From IMG/VR virus record IMGVR_UViG_3300036045_000047, positions 1 through 32,367 of that record: a stretch of 32,367 bases of DNA. One strand, 5' to 3'. The notes beneath the pieces are model-generated. The model worked only from the letters and a program-made list of their open reading frames with translations. It had not been told where the DNA came from and did not search any database. This DNA is from a virus. Within the stretch, counting starts at the first letter, position 1. Every line of letters begins with the position of its first letter. The position numbers and the translations under genes are program-made. Shown one piece after another: positions 8,186-16,815 of this stretch.

Positions 8186-11100
8186 CATGCCAAACCAAAC
8201 CCAGCAGCTCGAGCCCGTGACTCAGGACAACATGCTGGAGCATCCGGACACTCCTGCGCCCATGCTCCACGAGTGGATCAAGAACGCGGACTTCAGTGAT
8301 GGTGACGAGTCGTCAGAGAAGTTGATGGCGGCCGTCAAGCACCCGAACATTTCTACCGACGCCCTCAACCACCTGTACCAGCAGGTCAAGCCGCAGCAGA
8401 TGACGGCTGAGCCCAAGCGGGTCAAGTTCAAGCGCGACCACCACGAGAATCTCCTCCAAGAGGCCCTCAAGCATCCGAACTTCTCGGCCAGGGACGCTGA
8501 GGACCTGATCGCAACCCTCCACGGCAAGGAGGGGCGATGGGGCGAGAGCTTGGGAGATATCGTCGCGTCGGCCGCCAAGATCCCCGGGGTAGACCGGAAG
8601 GTTCTTCAGGAGTTGACCGAGCGCGGCATCGAGGATAACCAGCTCAAGCGCCAGGATTTCCAGACCGACCACGCCCAGAACCTAGACCCGTCCTACCTGC
8701 TCGGGCTGCTGCGCGGCGCGGGCCACTGGCAGCCCGTCACCGAGAACATGACGGAGGCTCAGAAGCGGTTCAACAACCGGGCAGGCAAGATCTACGACGT
8801 GGTCCAGCGCGGCCTCGCGAGCACGAACCTGCACACCCCCGAGAACACCGCCCAGGTGATCGCGGCCTTGCATGATCGGGTTCCTGGCGGGATCACGCCG
8901 TCGGAGCATCACCAGTTCTTCACCAACTACGTGCAGAACAACCCGCACCTTACTCATGACCAGCTCGAGAAGCTTTTCGTTGGGTCGAAGCCTGAGGACG
9001 AGGTTGGCCACAATCAGCACGACCTCCGTACCGCTATCTTGGGCCACAGGAACGTCGATCCCGGCTTCCTTGCTCGCGTGGCGACGGCTGCCAAGACTGA
9101 CCCGATGGTTCGCCAGTCTGGCCAGCATCACTATAGGTCTTTCGATGACCTGCGGGCGGAGGCGATCAAGCACCCAAGCTTCCCGGAGCAGACCAAGAAC
9201 AAGCTCGTCACGGCCGCGTCCAGCCCGGACAGCAAGCTCAGCGAGGACGTTATCGATGCCCTCATCGAGTCCCCGACGGTCACGGCCGACGATCGTCGCA
9301 AGATGTTCGCGGGTGGGGTTCGCAAGGTCCTGAACTCCAAGCAGGCCCCTCAAGACCTGATCGAGCAGGAGTTCGCGAGGAAGCGCGACGACTACCTGAA
9401 GAGCACCAACGACGCTCGTGACTTCCTCAGCATGCCGAACACCCCTGCGTCGGTGCTCCAGCAGCTGGTCAACCACAAGAACTTGAACGTCGCGTCCGAC
9501 GCTCTCCAGCACGGGAACGTCGACCGCTCGGTGGTGGACGCCGCGTTGGCCCGTAAGGCCAAGCAGGTCAACGAGGCAGCCGCCAAGCACCCGCTCGCGC
9601 CGGCCGACAAGGTCCTCGAGAACGTCCTGTCCGGGAAGACCTCCGCGCATGACCTACTGTTCGGCAGCAAGGAGAAGAAGCGCCGCAGCTGGCAGCGCCA
9701 GGAGGAGAAGCCTCAGTTCAACATGAGCGACGACGTCGCCCATAAGCTCCACGAGCGTTACCGGGGCTTCGACGACGAGCGTATCATCTCGACCGAGGGT
9801 AAGGGCGACAGCGCCTTCAACAAGTTCTTGAAGGTCAAGCACTTCCTTGCGACCAACCAGGAGGTACCCGGCTCCGTCCGAGCTGAGGCTGCCAAAGATC
9901 TGGCCGACAAGTACCAGCAGATCTCCCACGGGGAAGATCTAGGGATGGCGACCGGCCACACCGGCAACCTGGACAACGTGGTCCATAACTTGGCCGACAG
10001 CGGCAACGTGGACGCCCAGGAGGCGGTGCTCAAGACTGGCAACGTCCACCGGCTGAAGCTCGAGAGCCCGACCTATACTTCGAGCTTCATCGACAGGGCC
10101 GCCCAGGTTCTCGACGGTCCCGACGAGCACGACGAGCACGGTTCGATCGCCCACAAGATCATGAGCAACCCGAACTCCTCCGACGAGGCGTTCGAGAAGG
10201 CTGCGCTGAACCAAGGACTTCAGAAGGACCACAACAACTACGACGACCTCGTCGACAAGCGGATGGAAGGTAAGTCCGACGAGTACGTAGGCCAGTTCTT
10301 CAGCAAGCTGATGGCTCAGGGTACCTCGGGGGCCCACGAGCTGGTCGCGCGGTCCGCGTCCGCCCCGCTCGAAACCTGGGAGAAGGCGTGGCGCGCCCTT
10401 CCGGGGTCTGCCAAGGACGAGGTCGTGGGACAGTTCACCGAGCTGATGAACAGCCCCGAGATGAAGAATCGGGCGCTGTCCGGTATGTACGACTTCCGTC
10501 TCAGCGAGGACGATCGTGAGACCGCCGGCTATCGCCGGTACGACGACGTCAGGGATCCTCGTCGTGTACTCCATCGCCGCGCCTTGGCATCCTTGTCGCC
10601 CGAGGATCCAGAGGACATGGTGGCGGTCGACACCATGGTCCGACATCAGGCCCAGCTTCCGGATGATGACGAGGGCAGGCTGACTGGCAAGGACGTCGTG
10701 GACAGCCTGCAGGACGGTTTCTTCGAGCCGGCCGTGGTGCCCACGATGAACCAGAAGTTCTTCGGTGGTGACGAGCGTACGGCCCGAGAGTTTGGCGTCC
10801 CGTACGCTATGAAGGTCGCGAGCGACCAAGCAGGCAGCATTGGCCGCGACGCGCCCAACGCCATCCAGCAGCGCGAGCAGGTTGCCAAGCAGTTCATCGA
10901 GACCATCTCGACGTCTCCGGGCGGTTTTGAGAACCCCATGGCCCAGCAGAACGCGATCGCACAGCGCTGGCTGGACGTGATGGACGATGTCGACTTCCTT
11001 AAGAAGTTCAAAAACCTTCGGAACTTGAAGCTGTTCGACGGGCTGGCGAACCTCCAGGCCGCGCCCGAGTTGGCCACCAAGGTCAAGGACGTGGCGCTTC

Positions 11101-14100
11101 AGCATGGGCTCTTGTCGGACGAAGTGTCAGGCAACCTCTCGATCGAGGACCCGACCGAGTTCGGGTCGATCATGCGGTCCGCCTCCGGCAGCGACAAGGC
11201 CGGGGTCATGCAGAACACCATGGCGGTAGGTAGTGTTCATCCCGACGTGGTTAAGCTCGCGGCGGCGTACATGAGCGCCAAGAATCTCTTACCCGTCGAT
11301 CGCCTCAGGTCGTTCGGTCGTCATGGGGCCAACCGTACCCAGACACCTCCTGAGGAGCGCGCCGAGCAGCTCCAGCACGCCAAGGGTGTCATGGACAACT
11401 TCATGCGCCACGCGCTTGTTCACGACGACAGTAAGGCCGTCGGGACCGCCATCAGCAACCTCCTGAAGGATAGTGACGGTCCAGCTCAAGGTGGGTTCTA
11501 CAAGGACGAGATGCAGGACCTGGTCAACCACGCGGTGTCTAGGCTTATGCCGGAGCAGGCCGCCGACCCGCGCCGTGCGGTGCGGTCTCTCTTGAGCATC
11601 TACAACCAGGTCAACGAGAGCGATCGTGACAAGCTGCCCAAACAGCTCGTCTCGACCCTGGTTGGCAACGCCGTCCAGCAGAACGACGTGGGCCAGCTGG
11701 TCGAGATGTCCAAGCAGGGCATTGCTGATAAGCGAATTTACCAGGCGATCAAGAATAACCTGGCCAACCCGACTGCCATGACTGATGAGAACTTGGTTGA
11801 TGTGCAGTCGATGTCTCGAGACATGGACCCGAAGACGTTCCGGGCCGTCATGGACGAGTCGATCCACCGTGGCGCCAGCAACCCGACCCTTAAGGCTGCC
11901 ACGGTTCAGAATCTTGGAACTTCGACCCGGTCGGTCGGTGGCGCCTCCTCGAAGGAGGACCTGGCAGCCCATAAGCAGAACGATTACATCGTCACGAACC
12001 TGTTGGCCTACCAGGACGATCCCGTGGTCGGCGGTGCCGCAGTGGGGCACCTTTTGTACCAGATCGGGCCCGCCGCGACTGTCTCGGTAGAGCAGTCTCA
12101 AAGGATCTTCGCAGCGATCAGCAGGCCGGACGCCGAGGTGTCCGGTATGCTCGATGGCGGTCGGGTCAGGTCCGAATTGGCCAACGACCCGAAGACGATT
12201 GAAGCTGCTCAGGATGGTTGGCGCCTAGAGGCTTTGTCGAAGGCTGTCGATAAGTTCAACCCGGATACTGCCACGGTGGTCACCAACCGGGTCATGAACG
12301 CCACCCAGATGTCCCGCGAGGCCAAGGGTTGGTACGCCGCGCAGCTGATCCAGCATGACGGCATGAAGGCTGAGGACGTCACCAAGATGGCCCGGTCGGT
12401 TGGTCCGGACGCGATCCCGGAGACCATGAAGGAGATCTCGTCTCAGGCTGGCGAGGATGCTCCAGAGACCTCCCTTCATCATCTGGTCGACCCCGCCGTG
12501 GCTGACCTCCAAGAGTGGGTTGAGGGACGAAAAGGCATCTCAGCCGGCGGTCAGATGTACGATACCGACCACTGCGCCGCGATCCTCGGCCGGGTAAGCC
12601 CGCTGGTGGACGTCGTGCGCCGTTATGCCAGGGCAAACAACTACTCGAACGCTAGGGAGAAGAACGAGAAGATCGACATGATGACCGACCGCTGTCTCGG
12701 TGCGGTCAGCAAGGTCCTGGACGAGGCCGCCAAGCATGGCCAGACCTCACCGGTCGAGACCAAGACGGTTGTTAGGGTCGCGGGCGAGACGTTGAAGCAG
12801 CTCTTCTCCAAGAAGGGAGAGGCTGGCCGCGTATACACCGAGGACCAGTCCAAAGCTATCCTCGACGCGTTCTCCAAGACCAAGAGCTTCGGGGGCCTCC
12901 CTGCGACCGACGCTTCTGGCGGTCCGGTCAGCCCAGAGACACAGGCGGCGATCTTGGCCGGGTGGGTGCGGCAGGGTCGTACCTCGGACGAGTCGTGGCC
13001 TGAGATCCACGCCCAGCACCCCGAGATGGCTGTCGCGCTGTCGAACGCCAAGGACTATCCGGTCGCGGCCGTGGCGTCGATCGACATGGACCGCCTCATG
13101 GAGAGCGACCTGCCCCGCGACCATAACATCGGTGAGGTCTTGGATTCGGTCTTGGAGAACGCGGCCCCGTACGGTCGTTCCGAGCAGTATCCTCGGCTCC
13201 TCAAGAACGCCTTGGAGAGGGCCCAGAAGGGTAAGTCTGTTCTTGACTACGGGCACGCTCTCACCATCGCTCGTCACACGATCCGGTCGGCCCCCAACGG
13301 GGTGAGCGCGGAGCAGTTGATGGCCCTCGAACATGGGACCAGCCGGAACGATATGATGAACTCGAAGATCGTCCAGGATGCCATGATCGCTGGTGCCGGC
13401 GGCAAGGAGTACCTGGACCACGTCATGCGGTCGGCGAACGTGACGGTCTTGGAAGGTGAACCAGATCAGCGGCAAGCGCTCCTTGAGTCCGCAGCTACGT
13501 CCCCGCACCTGGACGAGAAGCATGCCAACGCCCTGATCGACGCCCATCTGGCCAGCCACGGCAGCATGAAGCGCGGGACCATCCTGGACAAGCTCTGCTC
13601 CAATCAGATGGCCCCGAAGTCTGCGCTCGAGCGACTCTACAGCTTGCACGAGAAGGGCGAGGTCGCGATCTTCGGGGCCGCCCTGAACAAGCTTGCGGCC
13701 AACGGAAACGTACCCCGCGAGGTGTTCGACAAGACCGCCGTAGCCCTTGACCTGCACGACGCCTCGGTCACCAAGCGCCAGCTCGACAATCCTTGTCTCA
13801 GGAACGGTTCCTTCGGGATCGACGCCTTCATGTCACTCCCGGACGCCCGGGACGTTCCCGAGAAGTTCCACCTTAACCAGCAGCAGGGCGCAGCCGGTGG
13901 AGCGGCTCCTGGCCGGGTCGACAAGAACAAGCTGATCGACAGCGCCAGGTATTCTGCCTCTCACGCGCGACTCCGCCAGGTGCTGACCAAGATCCCGGCA
14001 GAAGGTACCAGCTGGGTGGACTTCAAGCGGGCCAACAAGCAGATGGAGAGCTGGCCAGAGACCAGGAAGCTCTTCGAGGGCAAGATGGGGCCGGCCGACC

Positions 14101-14855
14101 GGGTCACCCCGGAGGACGTTGAGCGCACCATGCGCGCCTACCCCTCCAACGCGTTCGGGGTCACCTACACCGACTGGACCGGCGCGCAGCGCCACATGGA
14201 AAGCTCGAACGACGACAACTTCAACAACCTGGTCATGCAGCTGAACACCTCGGACGAGCTGCACCACGAGATGGCCAAGGATCCGAAGCTCTTCCAGTTC
14301 TTCCAGTTCGTCCAGGAGTCGGCCAACTACAGCTCTCACCCGGTCAACCCCCACTGCGTCGGCTGGACCCGTCTCGACGTGTCGGGCGGCAAGGAAGGCT
14401 GGGTCGTCGAGGAGTTCCAGTCTGACTTCAGCTCCCGGCTGCGCCAGGACGTCGAGAAGATCACGGTGGACGTCCAGAAGCGCCTACGCGAGGAGGCCGG
14501 GATCCACCTCACCCCCGAGGAGATTATCGACTACACCGGGAAGATAGAGAAGATCGTGTCTGGCTGGTACCACGCCGCGCTCCACGGGATCGAGGACCTG
14601 GCCAGGAAGCAGGGGGTCAAGAACCTCTACATCCACGGCCAGCACGTTCGGGCCAAGCTCTCCGGGATGAACACCGATCGCTCCTACCCGGTCAAGCTGA
14701 CCGAGATGTACCACAAGGAGCCTCCGAAGTTCGGCTACAAGGAGTGCCAGTATACCGATTACCCCAACTGGAGCAAGTCGATGGTCGAGGACATGAAGTC
14801 CCTCAGCCAGGACCCCAAGAAGAACGCTCTCCAGTGCTGGCGCAAGCGGCTCTGA
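8178..14855 (+). CDS. Giant virion-associated protein with HPN repeats and a C-terminal polyvalent-type domain
   Basis: The product is about 2225 residues from GTG 8178. I prefer that start because GGAGG at 8168-8172 is 5 nt away and it overlaps the upstream stop (GTGCCTGA); ATG 8151 and ATG 8187 are alternatives. The first 500 residues contain repeated helical units marked HPN/HPD/HPS (EHPDTP, KHPNIS, KHPNFS, KHPSFP), like HEAT or leucine-rich-variant repeats. The rest is mainly helical, without membrane segments. Near the C-terminus CVGWTRL is followed by VVEEFQSD (E2078-D2083) and then IEDLARKQGVKNLYIHG. This resembles the 'EIQSD' domain of large phage polyvalent proteins. No RNA polymerase or peptidoglycan hydrolase motifs were seen. 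An ejected internal protein or a large structural element is plausible; the function is unknown. Confidence 0.85.
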   Translation: MPDMPNQTQQLEPVTQDNMLEHPDTPAPMLHEWIKNADFSDGDESSEKLMAAVKHPNISTDALNHLYQQVKPQQMTAEPKRVKFKRDHHENLLQEALKHPNFSARDAEDLIATLHGKEGRWGESLGDIVASAAKIPGVDRKVLQELTERGIEDNQLKRQDFQTDHAQNLDPSYLLGLLRGAGHWQPVTENMTEAQKRFNNRAGKIYDVVQRGLASTNLHTPENTAQVIAALHDRVPGGITPSEHHQFFTNYVQNNPHLTHDQLEKLFVGSKPEDEVGHNQHDLRTAILGHRNVDPGFLARVATAAKTDPMVRQSGQHHYRSFDDLRAEAIKHPSFPEQTKNKLVTAASSPDSKLSEDVIDALIESPTVTADDRRKMFAGGVRKVLNSKQAPQDLIEQEFARKRDDYLKSTNDARDFLSMPNTPASVLQQLVNHKNLNVASDALQHGNVDRSVVDAALARKAKQVNEAAAKHPLAPADKVLENVLSGKTSAHDLLFGSKEKKRRSWQRQEEKPQFNMSDDVAHKLHERYRGFDDERIISTEGKGDSAFNKFLKVKHFLATNQEVPGSVRAEAAKDLADKYQQISHGEDLGMATGHTGNLDNVVHNLADSGNVDAQEAVLKTGNVHRLKLESPTYTSSFIDRAAQVLDGPDEHDEHGSIAHKIMSNPNSSDEAFEKAALNQGLQKDHNNYDDLVDKRMEGKSDEYVGQFFSKLMAQGTSGAHELVARSASAPLETWEKAWRALPGSAKDEVVGQFTELMNSPEMKNRALSGMYDFRLSEDDRETAGYRRYDDVRDPRRVLHRRALASLSPEDPEDMVAVDTMVRHQAQLPDDDEGRLTGKDVVDSLQDGFFEPAVVPTMNQKFFGGDERTAREFGVPYAMKVASDQAGSIGRDAPNAIQQREQVAKQFIETISTSPGGFENPMAQQNAIAQRWLDVMDDVDFLKKFKNLRNLKLFDGLANLQAAPELATKVKDVALQHGLLSDEVSGNLSIEDPTEFGSIMRSASGSDKAGVMQNTMAVGSVHPDVVKLAAAYMSAKNLLPVDRLRSFGRHGANRTQTPPEERAEQLQHAKGVMDNFMRHALVHDDSKAVGTAISNLLKDSDGPAQGGFYKDEMQDLVNHAVSRLMPEQAADPRRAVRSLLSIYNQVNESDRDKLPKQLVSTLVGNAVQQNDVGQLVEMSKQGIADKRIYQAIKNNLANPTAMTDENLVDVQSMSRDMDPKTFRAVMDESIHRGASNPTLKAATVQNLGTSTRSVGGASSKEDLAAHKQNDYIVTNLLAYQDDPVVGGAAVGHLLYQIGPAATVSVEQSQRIFAAISRPDAEVSGMLDGGRVRSELANDPKTIEAAQDGWRLEALSKAVDKFNPDTATVVTNRVMNATQMSREAKGWYAAQLIQHDGMKAEDVTKMARSVGPDAIPETMKEISSQAGEDAPETSLHHLVDPAVADLQEWVEGRKGISAGGQMYDTDHCAAILGRVSPLVDVVRRYARANNYSNAREKNEKIDMMTDRCLGAVSKVLDEAAKHGQTSPVETKTVVRVAGETLKQLFSKKGEAGRVYTEDQSKAILDAFSKTKSFGGLPATDASGGPVSPETQAAILAGWVRQGRTSDESWPEIHAQHPEMAVALSNAKDYPVAAVASIDMDRLMESDLPRDHNIGEVLDSVLENAAPYGRSEQYPRLLKNALERAQKGKSVLDYGHALTIARHTIRSAPNGVSAEQLMALEHGTSRNDMMNSKIVQDAMIAGAGGKEYLDHVMRSANVTVLEGEPDQRQALLESAATSPHLDEKHANALIDAHLASHGSMKRGTILDKLCSNQMAPKSALERLYSLHEKGEVAIFGAALNKLAANGNVPREVFDKTAVALDLHDASVTKRQLDNPCLRNGSFGIDAFMSLPDARDVPEKFHLNQQQGAAGGAAPGRVDKNKLIDSARYSASHARLRQVLTKIPAEGTSWVDFKRANKQMESWPETRKLFEGKMGPADRVTPEDVERTMRAYPSNAFGVTYTDWTGAQRHMESSNDDNFNNLVMQLNTSDELHHEMAKDPKLFQFFQFVQESANYSSHPVNPHCVGWTRLDVSGGKEGWVVEEFQSDFSSRLRQDVEKITVDVQKRLREEAGIHLTPEEIIDYTGKIEKIVSGWYHAALHGIEDLARKQGVKNLYIHGQHVRAKLSGMNTDRSYPVKLTEMYHKEPPKFGYKECQYTDYPNWSKSMVEDMKSLSQDPKKNALQCWRKRL

Positions 14856-14856
14856 G

Positions 14857-14865
14857 CCTAATCTC
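14857..14865 (+). promoter_or_regulatory. CCTAATCTC motif (copy 3), putative leaderless promoter
   Basis: TAATCT at 14859-14864 ends 7 nt before the ATG at 14872, the usual distance from a -10 hexamer to +1. The intervening bases are pyrimidine-rich and contain no Shine-Dalgarno sequence. Confidence 0.55.
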
Positions 14866-14871
14866 CTTCCC

Positions 14872-15324
14872 ATGGCGAAGGACATCAACGACCTGACCAT
14901 GGACATCATGATGAACGCGGCGTCCGAGGACCTGACCAAGGCCCTGCCGCCCCGCATCGCGTACCGGCTCCGCCGGTGGTTCCAGCGTCAGGGTCGCAGG
15001 GTGAAGATCGCCGGCCCCCAGGAGATCGCCGCCCAGGTCGCCCACAAGATGGAGCAGGCCATGGCCGCCAAGGAGCTGCGCAAGAACCAGTTCATGACGC
15101 GCGTCCACGACGACGGCGTGGTCCGGATGGACTTCGGGTCTGCCGTGCCGGAGCCGGTCCGCAAGGCGGCGATGGAGTGGGCCAAGCGTCGCGGCCTCAA
15201 GGCCATGGAGGCCAGCCTGGTCAAGCAGGAAACCGCCCCTTTTTCGATCACATACACGTCCGGTCGCCAGCCGAGCCCGTCCCAACAGCTCGTCGCGCAG
15301 TACGTTTGGGAAATTCAAGAGTAA
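14872..15324 (+). CDS. Hypothetical protein, possibly from a leaderless mRNA
   Basis: This 150-residue basic protein has no recognised family. Residues 20-45 are Arg-rich (RLRRWFQRQGRR) and could bind nucleic acid. The middle is helical, and the C-terminal 40 residues are polar with a short strand ending in VWEIQE. There is no Shine-Dalgarno sequence; the start codon lies 7 nt after TAATCT. It sits between the giant protein and the scaffold/capsid group, so a structural or assembly role is possible. A 136-bp gap follows. Confidence 0.7.
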   Translation: MAKDINDLTMDIMMNAASEDLTKALPPRIAYRLRRWFQRQGRRVKIAGPQEIAAQVAHKMEQAMAAKELRKNQFMTRVHDDGVVRMDFGSAVPEPVRKAAMEWAKRRGLKAMEASLVKQETAPFSITYTSGRQPSPSQQLVAQYVWEIQE

Positions 15325-15460
15325 TAACAACCAGTTGGGATGATAAGAAATCCCCCGTGATTTCCGGTAGATCCTAACTAACTGAAATCGTTCAATTCTT
15401 GGCCGAGATCCTAAGATTGAGCGTTAGACAGAGATCGATCTCACTCGTCGGAGGAACAAG
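15325..15460 (+). promoter_or_regulatory. AT-richer leader before the scaffold/capsid genes, with a repeated AGATCCTAA
   Basis: This 136-bp gap is unusually AT-rich for the window. It holds two copies of AGATCCTAA, at 15369-15377 and 15406-15414, 37 bp apart. They are followed by CTAAC and GATTGAG respectively, and both share the CCTAA core of the motif found at other gene starts. GGAGGAA at 15451-15457 is the ribosome-binding site for the next gene. I see no clear -35/-10 pair. It probably carries the promoter that gives high expression of the capsid genes. Confidence 0.4.
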
Positions 15461-15928
15461 ATGTCGGCCTTCAAAGCACAGTCCATGATGCAGAAACTCA
15501 AGGAGCAGCTCAAGCTCTCCGTTGCCGGGGTCTCCTTCGTCGAAGGTAGCGACGCCAGCTTCTTCCCGATCCTCCTGATCGCGAAGGGCACGTCGGGCAC
15601 CCGCGAGGCCGTCCTCGTCAAGATCGAGATGGTCCCGGACGACGCTGGCCACAAGGACGCGCTCGACCTCACCCAGCGCCTGTACAACCCCCACAAGGTC
15701 ACGATCCTCCGCGAGGACGCCGGTGGCTCCGAAGAGCCGCAGCAGCCCGACATGCGCGAGAAGATCACGGCCGAGTGCGCCAAGCTCGGCTCCAAGACCG
15801 AGATCTGGGAAGATGATGAGGTCCGTCTCATCACCGACCCGGCCGACTACGACCTCTCCGGCGCGACCAAGGTCGCCGAGTTCAGCCCGGACAACATGAA
15901 GCAGAACCCGCTGACGAACAGTCAGTAA
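15461..15928 (+). CDS. Hypothetical protein upstream of the scaffold and capsid
   Basis: I do not recognise this 155-residue protein. A helical, basic N-terminus (residues 1-20) is followed by strands (FFPILLIAKG, EAVLVKIEMV) and an acidic C-terminal half. There are no membrane or signal segments. A strong GGAGGAA ribosome-binding site precedes the ATG. The gene leads the block with the putative scaffold and the major capsid protein, so abundant expression and a head-assembly role are likely but unproven. Confidence 0.75.
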   Translation: MSAFKAQSMMQKLKEQLKLSVAGVSFVEGSDASFFPILLIAKGTSGTREAVLVKIEMVPDDAGHKDALDLTQRLYNPHKVTILREDAGGSEEPQQPDMREKITAECAKLGSKTEIWEDDEVRLITDPADYDLSGATKVAEFSPDNMKQNPLTNSQ

Positions 15929-15956
15929 GCGGTCGAAGGATCGAAGGGAGCACCGC

Positions 15957-16814
15957 ATGGGAGCAGCTGCTAAGAAACAGGTTGACCTCAACGACCAGGA
16001 GCTGGACGCGATCCTCGCGTCCGTCGAAGCTTCCCTGGAGAAGGCTGACAAGCTCGCGAAGAACCTTCCGAGCCAGCCGAACGGCGGTCAGCCGATGAAG
16101 AAGGACGACGAGCCGGGCGCCAAGAAGCCCGGTGAAGAAGATGCTCCCCCGGCCCCTCCGGCCGGCGACGAGCCGCCCGCCGACGGCGGAGCCCCCGATG
16201 CGGGCGCTCCTCCGGCCGATGCCGGCGCTCCCGACCAGGGCGCTCCCGCTCCGGGCGAAGGTGAGCTTGCCGGCGAGGCCGAGCAGCCCCTCAGCGACGA
16301 GGAGCTGGACCAGATCTACGGCTCCATGCAGCCCGAGGAGCTTCAGCGCCACTACATGGCGATCCGCGCTCACCTCGAGCAGGCCATGGGCGGAGCTTCC
16401 CCCGACCAGGGCGCCGCGCCTGCGGCTCCCCCGGCTGCCCCTCCGGCCGCTGCGGCTGCCATGGGCAAGTCCGAAGCTCCGGTCGCCGAGAACGAGGAGT
16501 TCAAGGCTCTGAAGGCGAAGAACGAGGAACTCGAGAAGGCCATCACGACCGCCGTCAAGGCCGTTGAGCTGGTCCTCCAGCCCGCCCGTAAGAGCGCGGC
16601 CGGTCTCGAGTTCGTGAAGAAGAACGAAGAACTCGAGGGCAAGGGGTCGGAAGACCTCGGAAAGCTCTCGAAGTCCGACATCGACGGTCGGATCCGTCAG
16701 ATCGGTGCAACCAACATGACGAAGTCCGAACGGGACACCGTCAACAACTACTTGCTCCATAACGAGGGCAAGGAACGAGTCCTGGACATCATCAAGTCCA
16801 AGGGAGGCAAGTAA
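15957..16814 (+). CDS. Putative scaffolding protein
   Basis: Scaffolding proteins template the prohead shell and are removed before or during DNA packaging. This 285-residue protein has the expected profile. It is hydrophilic, with a helical N-terminus (about residues 10-40) and a long disordered Pro/Ala/Gly/Asp region (about 45-110, with many GAP and PPA units). A second helix and an Ala/Pro linker follow, then a coiled-coil-like segment (about 178-225, rich in K, E and L) and a basic C-terminal helical domain. It lies directly upstream of the capsid gene, with 1 nt between its stop and the capsid ATG. GGGAG precedes its own start. The codon repetition in 16140-16450 is low complexity, not a tandem repeat. 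The assignment rests on composition and position. Confidence 0.7.
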   Translation: MGAAAKKQVDLNDQELDAILASVEASLEKADKLAKNLPSQPNGGQPMKKDDEPGAKKPGEEDAPPAPPAGDEPPADGGAPDAGAPPADAGAPDQGAPAPGEGELAGEAEQPLSDEELDQIYGSMQPEELQRHYMAIRAHLEQAMGGASPDQGAAPAAPPAAPPAAAAAMGKSEAPVAENEEFKALKAKNEELEKAITTAVKAVELVLQPARKSAAGLEFVKKNEELEGKGSEDLGKLSKSDIDGRIRQIGATNMTKSERDTVNNYLLHNEGKERVLDIIKSKGGK

Positions 16815-16815
16815 C

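Noticed and set aside
8178-14855. Idea that the giant protein is an N4-like virion RNA polymerase
   Set aside because: I found no T7-like polymerase motifs (palm Asp pair, Rx3Kx6-7YG, HD), and the repeats point to a helical scaffold.
16140-16450. Tandem DNA repeat in the scaffold gene
   Set aside because: GGCGCTCC-like units are irregular in spacing and reflect Ala/Pro/Gly codon bias in a disordered linker.
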